A stretch of 64,000 nucleotides of DNA from the NCBI GenBank assembly GCA_963798195.1, contig CAWCSF010000007.1, positions 1-64,000 on the forward strand. The letters are read 5' to 3'. A program made the position numbers and the translations under genes. The stretch is from CAVSRC01 sp963798195 (lineage in GTDB: Bacteria; Pseudomonadota; Alphaproteobacteria; Rhizobiales; Kaistiaceae). This document shows, piece after piece, positions 7,864 to 16,193 of the stretch. Position 1 is the first letter of the stretch, and every line of letters starts with the position of its first letter. A model generated the notes under the pieces. That model was not told the DNA's origin. It made no database searches and saw only the letters and a program-made list of their open reading frames with translations.

Positions 7864-8013
7864 CTACTTGGCGCCTGGCATCTTGATCGTCAGGGTCGGC
7901 CCGGTATTTCCGAGGTGCCCCGTCGCCATCATCACGGCCGCACCAACGAAGACCACTAACATCACGCCAACAATCACGCCCAAGATGCCGGTCCCGCCGT
8001 TGCCATCCGCCAT
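7864..8013 (-). CDS. Small membrane protein (49 aa)
   Basis: 49 aa: a short Gly-rich N-terminus (MADGNGGTGILG), one hydrophobic helix at about residues 10-31 (VIVGVMLVVFVGAAVMM) and a C-terminal tail GNTGPTLTIKMPGAK. GGAG lies seven bases before the ATG. It is the first gene of the three-gene minus-strand operon and its promoter should lie in 8014-8100. The tail with an alternating hydrophobic TLTIKMP segment looks like a beta strand and may sit in the periplasm. No function is known to me. Confidence 0.65.
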   Translation of the reverse strand: MADGNGGTGILGVIVGVMLVVFVGAAVMMATGHLGNTGPTLTIKMPGAK

Positions 8014-8383
8014 GTGCACGCTCCATCGTTCCGAACATTCTGTTCACAACAATGTGTGAGTGCTCGCTTGGTTCCGTTCCCGGAACCTATACCGATGAAT
8101 AATTATGCAGCGGCCACCGGACGGCGCGACTGGAGATCAGGGTCGTTGATATTGGCGGAGGAAGTACGGACCGTCCTGCGTCAGGCCACTGACCTTGCTC
8201 CACGCCCTCAAGTCCTTGAGCGCGCGCGTGCCGCCGCGTGTCGACAGACTGCGCAAGGGAGCCCAGTCGATCCGCAAGCCGAGGGCCAAGCCCAGCGACG
8301 ATATCGATTTCAGCTAGCTTGTTGGTAGCCCGTGCCGAAGGTGGACGCTACAATCGCGTCCTTCTGAGGCCGGGCGGTGTATA
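8014..8383. other. Divergent intergenic region with a weak small ORF
   Basis: 370 bases between the small membrane-protein operon (minus) and a methyltransferase gene (plus). It holds the promoter region of the minus operon and the inverted repeat at 8070-8087. A plus-strand frame from ATG 8095 to 8328 (77 codons, with SLILAEEVRTVLRQATDLAPRPQVL) has no visible ribosome-binding site and no family I know; I leave it as a doubtful ORF. No clear EcfG-type promoter (GGAAC, 16-17 bases, GTT) is found in the correct spacing. Confidence 0.45.
8070..8087. repeat. Inverted repeat in the promoter region of the small membrane-protein operon
   Basis: GGTTCCG (8070-8076) and CGGAACC (8081-8087) form a perfect inverted repeat with a four-base centre TTCC. 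It lies 57-74 bases upstream of the ATG at 8013 (minus) and has no T-tract, so an operator is more likely than a terminator. The regulator is unknown. Confidence 0.4.
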
Positions 8384-9181
8384 TTGACGACGATAGGGTC
8401 ACACTGGGATCGGACGGGCCCTGTCGCCAAATTGTTTGGCCCACCCGTCGAGGTAACGAACGAAGTGGCCGCCGCGTATCGGCGAGCCGTTGGCGAAGGC
8501 CGGCGACGCGGTCTCCTGCTGGGCGTCACGCCCGAACTCGCCGACATCTCCCGTGATCTGACAGCAGTCGAACGCAGCCAGGCGACCATCAACCGCCGTT
8601 GGCCGGGTGATACCCCGAACCGCAGGGCAATCTGCGCCGATTGGAAAGACGTGCCACTCCCGGCGCGCGGCTTCGACATCTGCGTCGGCGACGGAAGCCT
8701 CAATGTCCTGTCGTCGCAGGCGGAAATCGCTTTCATGCTGGATAGGTTAAGCACCCTGCTGGAGCCCGGTGGACAGATCGTGATCCGGCTCTACCTGACG
8801 CCGGAAGCGGGCGAGACAGTCGATCAGGTGTTTCGGGCCGCCTCGTCAGGCGAGGTTGTATCGTTCAGCGCGTTCAAATTTCGGCTGGCGATGGCGATGG
8901 TGTCGGAGCGGGGCGATCCCAGCATCCGCGTTGCCGACATCGCCGAGGCTTTCAATCGCGCGGTGAGTGACCGGATGGCGTTCTCCCGAGACACCGGCAT
9001 CTCGCGCGCGGAAATCGAGGTTATCGACATCTACGTCGGATCGACGGAGACATACTGCTTCACGACGCAATCTCAGCTCGTCGCGACAATACCTCCATCG
9101 CTGCGGTTGGTTTCGTTCATCGATACCGGCACGTACGAACTTGCCGAACGCTGCCCGATTGCGATCATTGAAGTGAGATGA
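8384..9181 (+). CDS. Class I SAM-dependent methyltransferase
   Basis: 265 aa from a TTG at 8384, the first start in the frame; no ATG or GTG lies close by, and SHWDRTGPVAKLFG just after it looks like the native N-terminus of this group. The SAM-binding region is divergent: motif I reads GLLLGVTPELAD, motif II/III is CADWKDVPLPARGFDICVGDGSLN, followed by LLEPGGQIVIRLY, a typical post-III segment. The downstream PaaK-like gene starts within its stop (ATGA), so both act together. It may methylate a small molecule or carboxylic acid that the partner enzyme activates, or a sugar; the substrate cannot be read from sequence. Confidence 0.72.
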   Translation: MTTIGSHWDRTGPVAKLFGPPVEVTNEVAAAYRRAVGEGRRRGLLLGVTPELADISRDLTAVERSQATINRRWPGDTPNRRAICADWKDVPLPARGFDICVGDGSLNVLSSQAEIAFMLDRLSTLLEPGGQIVIRLYLTPEAGETVDQVFRAASSGEVVSFSAFKFRLAMAMVSERGDPSIRVADIAEAFNRAVSDRMAFSRDTGISRAEIEVIDIYVGSTETYCFTTQSQLVATIPPSLRLVSFIDTGTYELAERCPIAIIEVR

Positions 9182-10542
9182 ATCCGACGCCGGCAAATCC
9201 CGACGGCCCGCTAGAAAATATTGTCTGGCCACCGCTCTCGCGATGGAGTCCGGACGCGCTCGCCAGGCACGTAAAGTGGCTTGAATCCAGCCAATGGCTC
9301 ACTCCTGACGAACTCGAACGCAATGCGTTTCGCCAGCTGGCGATCACCGCAAGACATTGTGCACGCCACTCGCCCCTATTCGCCGAACGGCTGAGGTCCG
9401 CCGGCATCAGTGTGGCCGACTTCGCGCGGCCCGAGGGACTTTCTGCCTTGCCGGTCATGACGCGCCGGCAAGTGCAAACCGCCGGCAAAGATTTCTTTTG
9501 CAGCGACGTTCCCGCTTCACATCTTCCGATCCGCGACGGAAAGACATCGGGGTCGACAGGCGAACCCCTCGCCGTCAAGTCGACCCAGGCCACTGCGCTG
9601 AGCAATTTCGCGAACACAATTCGCAATCACACCTGGCACCAACGGGATGCGACCCGTCCGCTCCTCAGCATTCGCGCTCATCTCGAGAAACCGGTCGAGC
9701 GACCCGATTGGGGCGCGCCATTCAACCTTCTATTTCCGTGCGGCCCGGCACTGGGTCTTTCAATTTCGACGCCATTTGACGAGCAGGCGTCGAGAATGCG
9801 CCTCCTCAAACCAGGAACGCTTCTCACCTATCCGAACAATCTCCTTGGCCTTATCGATGAACTCGCCGCTTCCGGAGGTGCGCCTCCGGGATTGCAGCAC
9901 ATCCGGACGACCGGCGAATCTGTGACCGCAGAACTCAGGGATCGCGCGCGGTCGTTCTTTGGTCTGGAGGTCGAAGACACCTATAGCTCGACGGAAGCCG
10001 GCAGCATCGCAATGCAATGTCGAGAGTGCGGCGGCTATCACGTGATGGCAGAGGCAATGACCGTGGAGGTCATCGACGAGGCCGGGCGTCCCTGCCGTCC
10101 TGGCGAAACCGGCCGTGTCATCGTCACCGATCACACAAATTTCGCCATGCCTCTCATTCGGTACGAAATCGGAGACTATGCGGAGGTTGGCGAACCGGGC
10201 AGTTGCGGGCGCGGCCTGCCGGTTCTCAACAAGATCCTCGGCCGGCAGCGCAACCTGATGATCCTGCCTGACGGCCGCCGACAATGGCCTCTAACTGGAT
10301 TCTACCGCTTTCGCGAAGTCGCCCCTGTATCGCAATATCAGTTTGTTCAGGTCGATCGGCACACGATCGAGATAAATCTGGTCGCGGAAAGACCGCTCAG
10401 CGAGCCTGAAGAATCCGCACTGCGCACGGTGATTCAGAAAGCCCTCGGGCACCCATTCAATTTGCCGTTCAGATACCACAGCACTCCTCTGTCGCGCGGC
10501 GCGGGCGGCAAATTCGAAGAGTTCATCTGCAAGGCGACTTGA
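9178..10542 (+). CDS. Phenylacetate-CoA ligase-like (PaaK/CapK family) adenylate-forming enzyme
   Basis: 454 aa, ATG at 9178 overlapping the previous TGA. Adenylate-forming motifs are clear: the P-loop KTSGSTGEPLAVK near residues 121-133, YSSTEAG at about 272-278 (A5-type motif), a following CRECGGYH, and IRYEIGDYAEVG at about 326-337 (A7-type). The C-terminal subdomain is short. PaaK relatives outside phenylacetate catabolism (CapK, coenzyme F390 synthetase-like) often sit in polysaccharide or secondary-metabolite loci and activate a carboxylate as acyl-AMP. Here it is coupled to a methyltransferase and has no carrier protein gene beside it. The acid it activates is unknown. Confidence 0.82.
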   Translation: MNPTPANPDGPLENIVWPPLSRWSPDALARHVKWLESSQWLTPDELERNAFRQLAITARHCARHSPLFAERLRSAGISVADFARPEGLSALPVMTRRQVQTAGKDFFCSDVPASHLPIRDGKTSGSTGEPLAVKSTQATALSNFANTIRNHTWHQRDATRPLLSIRAHLEKPVERPDWGAPFNLLFPCGPALGLSISTPFDEQASRMRLLKPGTLLTYPNNLLGLIDELAASGGAPPGLQHIRTTGESVTAELRDRARSFFGLEVEDTYSSTEAGSIAMQCRECGGYHVMAEAMTVEVIDEAGRPCRPGETGRVIVTDHTNFAMPLIRYEIGDYAEVGEPGSCGRGLPVLNKILGRQRNLMILPDGRRQWPLTGFYRFREVAPVSQYQFVQVDRHTIEINLVAERPLSEPEESALRTVIQKALGHPFNLPFRYHSTPLSRGAGGKFEEFICKAT

Positions 10543-10575
10543 ATGTGGGCCTGCTCCGTTGCCGCCCAACTGCCG

Positions 10576-11328
10576 TCAGCAGAATTCGTCGCAACCGATG
10601 TCCGGCGGCGGCACAGGCGTCCCATCATCAGACGGACTGGGGGCGGGGTCGTAATTCGGCGTATTGCACGATCCCGAGTTGGCCCGGAAATCGGTAAGCA
10701 AGCGATTCTCGCGGAATGCAAACGCGTAGTTCTGCCCGAGCAACGCAGTCCGCTGGTAGATATTCGGAACGCGATTGATCTTGCCTTGCGGGTCGACGGT
10801 GACCGTCTCGCACGCCCGTGACATCACGATGCAAGTGCGTTGCGGCCTGTCCTTGTTGCAGACCCGGATGGCGCCTTCGAAGACGGTTGCGTTGAACACG
10901 CCGTTCTCGTCGACGACGCCCTCCCACTTTGTCCCGCGTACGCCGATCGTCGCCGTCGGCGTGTTGATCGTGTAGGCATTCTTGGCGCTGAGACCGGTGA
11001 TGAAGCGGAACGCGCCCTGCGAGACGTTGATCGTCACCTGCTTCGCCGTCTGTCCGCCCGAATAGACGAACTTGTCGATGGTGATGTCTGAGTTCGGGCC
11101 TACCGCGAGCTTGGTATCGTCGAGGAAGAGGATCTGCGCCGTGCCCCGCGCGCCGGTCTTGACGACATCACCCATGAAGACCGGGCCGTTGACCACCAGC
11201 GTGCGGTTGTTCGCATCGGCCTGAGGGATGACCGCAGCGGCCTTTCCCGCCGGCTCAGCCGCCCACGCCGCACCGATATGACTGACGCCAAGAAGCAAAC
11301 TCGCCGTGAGTGCGCCGCGCATCGACAT
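10576..11328 (-). CDS. Secreted FecR-domain protein
   Basis: 250 aa from ATG at 11328; this start gives a clean signal peptide (MRGALTASLLLGV..., cleavage near AWA-AE), while the longer frame to 11382 would bury it. The FecR domain follows: GDVVKTGARGTAQILFLDDT and KLAVGPNSDITIDKFVY, then TINTPTATIGVRGTKWEG. There is no N-terminal cytoplasmic anti-sigma region, and no sigma-70-like gene is adjacent, so this is not a classical FecR regulator but a periplasmic or secreted FecR-only protein. The C-terminus is rich in Cys and Pro (SGSCNTPNY, PPPDIGCDEFC), suggesting disulfides. It converges with the PaaK-like gene. Confidence 0.8.
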   Translation of the reverse strand: MSMRGALTASLLLGVSHIGAAWAAEPAGKAAAVIPQADANNRTLVVNGPVFMGDVVKTGARGTAQILFLDDTKLAVGPNSDITIDKFVYSGGQTAKQVTINVSQGAFRFITGLSAKNAYTINTPTATIGVRGTKWEGVVDENGVFNATVFEGAIRVCNKDRPQRTCIVMSRACETVTVDPQGKINRVPNIYQRTALLGQNYAFAFRENRLLTDFRANSGSCNTPNYDPAPSPSDDGTPVPPPDIGCDEFC

Positions 11329-12091
11329 GAACCCGAGCCCTTCCGCCAAGGATGTATGAGTACCGATTCGCCCCGGTACCAAGCCGTAAATCTAGCATGA
11401 CATCACCATAACTACTCCAGCCAGATCGTGACCAAAGTGCGGTCTTGCTTCCCAAATTCCTAAGGGCCACACCACAGACTGGCTGGCTCTTGCGTTGGGC
11501 TGCCTACTCCTTGTGCACTGCGGTACGGGGGCGCGACTTACGCTGCGCTGGCGGAGAAGGAGCGGCGGCCGATCTCGGAGCGGACCAAGGCGGCACTTGC
11601 GGCGCGTCAGGCCGGCGTCATCGCCTTGCTTCATCCAGCTTCGCGATTTCGGAATCGGCCAAATCCACCATCTGCTGGCCCATGACCTTGATAAAGACGA
11701 GCGCCCGTTCACGGTACTCGACATGTCTTTCTGGCGCCATTTCCCATGACCGCTCAAGGCTGATCGAAGCCGACGCATGCTTCATGCCGTCACTCGCGAA
11801 GAGCGCTAAAGCGACTTGGTCGAGTAAACTGGTTCTCAATTGTCCCAACCTTCCTTGCCGGATACCCGCGCGAGCGCAAATCGGCTTCAGCAGGCGCGAG
11901 CCCTAGGACCTGCTGCGACCGCGTTCTTGCCGATCGGAACACGTCAGCGGGCACTTCGTTCCCACAATGACGCCCTTCGATGCCATGAGCGTCCTGCACA
12001 GGTTTGGCGGCGGCTGGTTGCCTGTTCGCCCGCTTGGCACCTCGCTTGCACTTTGTGGACTGCACGCACCGCAGCATTAAGCCAGGCCTGT
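11329..12091. other. Degenerate intergenic region
   Basis: About 760 bases without an intact gene. It holds the resolvase remnant at 11539-11616. A minus-strand frame at 11618-11848 (76 codons, ERHVEYRERALVFIKVMGQ near its end) is open but abuts the remnant and resembles nothing certain; it could be a fragment. A GTACCG/CGGTAC inverted repeat (8-base spacer) lies upstream of the FecR gene around 11370-11390. The region looks like decayed sequence left by a past insertion. Confidence 0.5.
11539..11616 (+). pseudogene. Serine recombinase (resolvase) remnant
   Basis: The translation from 11539 reads YAALAEKERRPISERTKAAL followed by AARQAG. This matches the conserved end of the catalytic domain and start of the long helix in resolvases and DNA invertases, where the phrase is AALAEKERRLISERTKAALAARKA. 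Neither the N-terminal catalytic Ser region nor the C-terminal DNA-binding domain is recognisable in any frame, so only a fragment of about 26 codons remains. It is a scar of a mobile element. Confidence 0.5.
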
Positions 12092-13309
12092 ATGTCCTCA
12101 ACGAGCACCTTCGTTCCGATGATCCTGCGCACGCCCGGGATCGTTCCGCTTCTCACACTTCTGGTCCTGGTCATGACCGGTACCGGCGTGGTGTCGCCTG
12201 TGCTCTCGCTCTACGCGCGTGAGTTCGGCGTCGGCGGCGCCCTGGTCGGCATGATGATCACGCTCTACGGCGTCGGCCGTCTTCTGGCCAACCTGCCGGC
12301 CGGCGTCCTGTCGGAACGCTACGGGCGCAAGCTCTTCGTGTGCATGGGCCCGGCGATCATCGGCATCGGCGCCATGGGCGCCGCGATGACTGGAGACTTC
12401 GCCGCGGTGCTCTTCTGGCGGTTCGTCCAGGGGATCGGGTCGGGCATCTACATGACCGTTTCGGCGACCGTCCTGGTTCAACTGGCGAGTTCCACCGAGC
12501 GCGGCAGGGCGCTCGCGATCTATCAGGGCGCACTGCTTCTCGGCACCGGCATCGGTCCCGCAATCGGCGGATTCCTGGCGAGCAACTGGGGCCTGGCCGC
12601 CCCTTTCTGGGCATTCGGGGCGGTTGGTTTCGCGGGGTTTCTATTTGCCCTGTTCGGCTTTTCGGAGCCACCGCGCGATCCAGCGCCGGTGACGGAAAAG
12701 GGCAGCCAGCAGATGGCCCAGCCGTCAGCGCGGAAATTGCTGTCGCAACTGCCCTTCATCTCGCTCTGCATCATTACGCTCGGCACAACTTTCACCCGGA
12801 CCGGAACGCAATGGATCATCATCCCGCTCGTCGGCAAGGATACGCTCGGACTCTCCGTGGATGCGATCGGCGTTGCGTTGTCGGCGATCGCCGTCGCGAA
12901 TTTCGCGATGCTGATCGTGGTTGGTCCGGCGATCGACCGCTTCGGGGCGCGGCAGATCCTGGTGCATTCGACGCTCCTCACGGGCGTAGCCCTGGTGCTG
13001 ATCGCATTCGCGCACAACCTGATGATGTTCTGGCTGGCGATCGCGCTGCTTGGCGTCGCGGCCGGCTTCAACGGTCCGGCGGTGTCGGCCGCGGTCGCCA
13101 CGCTCGTGCCCCGAACGATGTACGGTCCCGCAATCGGCATGCAGCGTGCCGTCGGTGACGTCGGCTACGTGATCGCGCCGGTCCTGGTCGGCTTGATGTA
13201 CGACATCCCCGGCATCGGCTCGGTCGGTGCCCTGATATTCAACGCGGTTATCGTGGTCGCCGCGAGTATCCTTTTCAGGCAGGCGACGCGCGGCACGCCG
13301 GTATCATGA
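12092..13309 (+). CDS. MFS transporter
   Basis: 405 aa from ATG at 12092; the frame is open upstream to 11840 but that part has no coding look. Twelve hydrophobic segments fit the major facilitator superfamily. The loop 2-3 signature is GVLSERYGRKLF, and the second half carries the matching VVGPAIDRFGARQIL. LSLYAREFGVGGALVGMMITLYGVGRLLANLPAG is typical of drug/metabolite exporters of the DHA1 type or organic-acid carriers. It is likely an inner-membrane secondary transporter; direction and substrate are not readable. A strong terminator follows at 13319-13354. Confidence 0.85.
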   Translation: MSSTSTFVPMILRTPGIVPLLTLLVLVMTGTGVVSPVLSLYAREFGVGGALVGMMITLYGVGRLLANLPAGVLSERYGRKLFVCMGPAIIGIGAMGAAMTGDFAAVLFWRFVQGIGSGIYMTVSATVLVQLASSTERGRALAIYQGALLLGTGIGPAIGGFLASNWGLAAPFWAFGAVGFAGFLFALFGFSEPPRDPAPVTEKGSQQMAQPSARKLLSQLPFISLCIITLGTTFTRTGTQWIIIPLVGKDTLGLSVDAIGVALSAIAVANFAMLIVVGPAIDRFGARQILVHSTLLTGVALVLIAFAHNLMMFWLAIALLGVAAGFNGPAVSAAVATLVPRTMYGPAIGMQRAVGDVGYVIAPVLVGLMYDIPGIGSVGALIFNAVIVVAASILFRQATRGTPVS

Positions 13310-13318
13310 AGAGATTTG

Positions 13319-13354
13319 CCGGTGCGGCGGCGAGACGCCGCCACACCGGGTTTT
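13319..13354 (+). terminator. Strong rho-independent terminator after the MFS gene
   Basis: CCGGTGCGGCGGCG (13319-13332) pairs with CGCCGCCACACCGG (13336-13349), 13 of 14 positions paired with a single C/A mismatch, AGA loop, followed by GTTTTC. It lies ten bases after the MFS stop and 10 bases before the stop of the convergent hydrolase gene, so it may also serve that gene. Confidence 0.8.
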
Positions 13355-13364
13355 CGCAATGATT

Positions 13365-14180
13365 TCAGAAGGCCGGCGAAAGCGGCTTCGGCCCCTCGGG
13401 GAAGAGGCCGTGCTTGGTCAGGAATTCGACTACATGCTTGTCGAATAGCCAGGGCTGCTCCATCTGGCAGGCGTGGCCGGCACCGGCAAGCACCCGCATC
13501 TCGCACCCCTTGACGCGCGCCTTGAGGTCGAACGCACTCTGGTGCGCGTTGTCCTCCGAGCCGCTGAGGATGATCATCGGGCAGGTAATCTTGTCGTGGT
13601 GCCCTTCCGGGTCGGGCCGCATCAGCGCCTCGAACTGGTAGATGATGGTGTCGACGTCGGCGTAGACGTTGCGCTCGGCGAAGAGGTTGGCAAAATAGTG
13701 TGCCATCGGCGTTGCGCGAAAGTGCGGGCTGAGATCCTGGAACGTGTAGTCCCAGCGGAAGTCGATGCCTTGTTCCCGATAGGCCTTGATGCGGCGCGGC
13801 GCGAATTCTTTCTTCGGATTGTACCCGGTGCCGCAGACGATCAGCGCCTTGGTGCGGTCGGGTTTCAGGTTGTGCATGTGAGGCACGATCGACGAACCTG
13901 TTGAGCAGCCGAACAGGATCGCTGGCTCGCCCGGATAAGCATCCTCGATCGCGTCCCAGCACGCTTCCGCCATGTCTTCCATCGTCAGCCCGGGATCGGC
14001 TTTCGGCGAACGGCCGTAGCCCGGAATGTCGATTGCCACGCAGCGAAACCACGTCGAGAAATGCGTCGTCTGGTACATCCAGCACGACTGGTCCATCGGG
14101 TTCGGATGGACGAATGCCATGACCGGACCGCTGTGACCGGTCAGTTCGTAATTAAGAGGGCCGTGAATTCGATCTACCAT
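13365..14180 (-). CDS. Alpha/beta hydrolase
   Basis: 271 aa. The fold signature is complete: HPNPMDQSCW near residue 25 (oxyanion region), nucleophile elbow GCSTGS around residues 90-95 with Ser at the centre, acid in LSGSEDNAHQ near 205-215, and catalytic His in GAGHACQMEQPW near 235. GYGRSPKADPGL is the typical loop after strand 4. There is no signal peptide. The catalytic activity may be esterase, epoxide hydrolase-like or C-C hydrolase-like. It is divergent from the peptide-type ABC importer operon (391 bases apart), which may supply its substrate. Confidence 0.83.
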   Translation of the reverse strand: MVDRIHGPLNYELTGHSGPVMAFVHPNPMDQSCWMYQTTHFSTWFRCVAIDIPGYGRSPKADPGLTMEDMAEACWDAIEDAYPGEPAILFGCSTGSSIVPHMHNLKPDRTKALIVCGTGYNPKKEFAPRRIKAYREQGIDFRWDYTFQDLSPHFRATPMAHYFANLFAERNVYADVDTIIYQFEALMRPDPEGHHDKITCPMIILSGSEDNAHQSAFDLKARVKGCEMRVLAGAGHACQMEQPWLFDKHVVEFLTKHGLFPEGPKPLSPAF

Positions 14181-14571
14181 TCTGAAGCTCCTTGCTCGTC
14201 ACCGTCGCGGCGATGCCGCGCGCGCGACTTGCGCCGGTCAGCAAGAAGCATGCCCTCGATTGCCGGCGCGAAGACCGTGTGCCGGCTCATCTCCGCGACG
14301 GGGTAAAGCGGGCGCTTAACACACCGCTGCCGGTATTTTGACCTTGTGATGCGGCGGCGTGCCACGACCCTCCCGGGCGCCATCGGCCCACGGCGAACAA
14401 GGCCCCATGGTTTCGGAGTGCGGCTCCAAAAGCGCACTGGCACGCCCCTTGCTCACCTCGCTACCCGGATGCAGGCGGGGAGCCGCTGTCAAGAACACGC
14501 CGAATGGCGAGCAGGGCATCCGGGAGGGAACAACTCGAGAGGTCCGCGCCTCACAGAACGGAGATGTTCCT
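14181..14571. other. Divergent promoter region between hydrolase and ABC importer
   Basis: 391 bases with start codons pointing outward at both ends, so it should hold promoters for both transcripts. No convincing coding frame, terminator or long repeat is visible. The open frame that extends the binding-protein gene upstream to 14359 is rejected in favour of the ATG with a ribosome-binding site and twin-arginine signal at 14572. Confidence 0.5.
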
Positions 14572-16188
14572 ATGGACAGACGCACATTTCTCAAAGCCAG
14601 CGCCGCCGCGGCGCTCCTTCCCGCCATCGGCACGTCCGTCGTCACACGCGCCTTCGCCGCCGGCGGCGAAAAAGAACTGCGCATCGCGATGACGCTGAGC
14701 GACATTCCCCTGACCACCGGGCAAGCGACACAGGGCGGCGAAGGTATCCGCTTCATCGGCAAGTCGATCTACGACATGCTCTTCAAGTGGGACCTGACGG
14801 TCACCGACCGCCCAGCCGAACTCGTGCCCGCGCTCGCCGAGAGCTACGAGGTCGACGAAGCCGGAACCACCTGGACCTTCAAGCTGCGCCAGGGCGTCAA
14901 GTTTCACGACGGTTCGGAGTTCAACGCCGACGCCGCGATCTGGAACCTCGACAAGCTGCGCAGCAAGGACGCCCCCCAATACGACCCGAAGCAGGCGGGC
15001 CTTGCCGGCAGCTACTTCGTCGGCGTCACCGGCTACAAGAAGGTCGACGACTACACCATCGCAGTCACGACGAAGACGCCGGACTCGATGTTCTTCTACC
15101 GCGTCGCCAACATCGCCTTCTCCTCGCCGGCGCGCTGGGAAGAGGTTGGTCGCGACTGGCTCAAGTTTGCCGAAAAGCCGTCCGGCACGGGCCCGTTCAT
15201 CCTCGAGAGCTTTACCCCGCGCGAGCGCGCCGACCTGGTGAAGAACCCGAACTACTGGGACAGCGTGCCGAAGGTCGATCGGCTGACGCTGTTCGCCATG
15301 CCCGATGCCACGACGCGCGTTGCGGCGCTGCTTGCCGGACAGGTCGACTGGGTCGAGGCGCCGCCGCCGGATGCCGTGCCCCGGCTCGAGCAGGGCGGCA
15401 TGGTCATCTACAGCAACGTCTACCCGCACATCTGGCCGTACTGGTTGAGCTTCACGGAAGATTCTCCCTTCAAGGACATCCGCGTTCGCAAGGCCGCCAA
15501 CCTCGCCATCGACCGTGACGGCCTGGTAGCCTTCCTCGGCGGCCTCGCCAAACCGGCCAAGGGCAGCGTCGACGTCTCCAGCCCGTGGTTCGGCAAGCCG
15601 ACCTTCGACATCAAATACGACCCGGAAGCGGCGAAGAAGCTCCTCGCCGAGGCCGGCTACGGACCGGACAAGCCGTGTCGGATCACCCTGCTGACGTCAA
15701 CGGCGGGGTCGGGCCAGATGCAGCCGCTGCCGATGAGCGAGTTCGTGCAGGAGAACCTCAACGCAGTCGGCTTCGACGTGAAGATCGAGTCGGTCGACTG
15801 GGAGACGCTGCGTGCCCGTCGTGCCCAGCGCGCCGACGGCGACGTCAACAAGGGCGTCTACGGACTTAACAACTCGTGGAACCTTGCAGACCCTGATTTC
15901 GGCTTCATGAGCGTGATGATGTCGGACCGGGCGCCGCCGAATGGCAACAACTGGGGCCTCTACAGCGACCCCAAGGCGGACGAACTGGGCGCTGCGATCA
16001 AGGCCGCGCTCGACCCGAAGAAGCGCGACGCGGCCATCGCCGCGCTGCACGAATATGTGGTCGACCAGGCGGTATGGATCTGGGTCGTCCATGACCTCAA
16101 CCCACGTGCCCTTGCCCCCAAGGTGAAGGGCTTCAAGCCGCCGCAGAGCTGGTACGTCGACCTTACTCAGATCGACGTGGAAGCCTGA
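14572..16188 (+). CDS. ABC transporter substrate-binding protein, family 5 (peptide/nickel type)
   Basis: 538 aa. ATG at 14572 has GGAG eight bases before it and opens with a twin-arginine signal (MDRRTFLKASAAAALL, then cleavage near TRAFA-AG), so export is by Tat. The SBP_bac_5 core follows: LVPALAESYEVDEAGTTWTF, KLRQGVKFHDGSEFNADA, and GTGPFILESFTPRERADLVK with the NPNYW motif directly after. Later segments KAANLAIDRDGLV and YDPEAAKKLLAEAGYG are also characteristic. It delivers oligopeptides, opines, glycosides or related amides to the permeases encoded next. The following amidase suggests an amide-containing substrate. Confidence 0.92.
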   Translation: MDRRTFLKASAAAALLPAIGTSVVTRAFAAGGEKELRIAMTLSDIPLTTGQATQGGEGIRFIGKSIYDMLFKWDLTVTDRPAELVPALAESYEVDEAGTTWTFKLRQGVKFHDGSEFNADAAIWNLDKLRSKDAPQYDPKQAGLAGSYFVGVTGYKKVDDYTIAVTTKTPDSMFFYRVANIAFSSPARWEEVGRDWLKFAEKPSGTGPFILESFTPRERADLVKNPNYWDSVPKVDRLTLFAMPDATTRVAALLAGQVDWVEAPPPDAVPRLEQGGMVIYSNVYPHIWPYWLSFTEDSPFKDIRVRKAANLAIDRDGLVAFLGGLAKPAKGSVDVSSPWFGKPTFDIKYDPEAAKKLLAEAGYGPDKPCRITLLTSTAGSGQMQPLPMSEFVQENLNAVGFDVKIESVDWETLRARRAQRADGDVNKGVYGLNNSWNLADPDFGFMSVMMSDRAPPNGNNWGLYSDPKADELGAAIKAALDPKKRDAAIAALHEYVVDQAVWIWVVHDLNPRALAPKVKGFKPPQSWYVDLTQIDVEA

Positions 16189-16193
16189 CCCCA

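Noticed and set aside
8014..8100. EcfG-type general-stress promoter upstream of the small membrane-protein operon
   Set aside because: GGAAC is present but no GTT element lies at 16-17 bases on either strand.
8095..8328. Plus-strand open frame of 77 codons before the methyltransferase
   Set aside because: No ribosome-binding site, no known family, and composition like noncoding GC-rich DNA.
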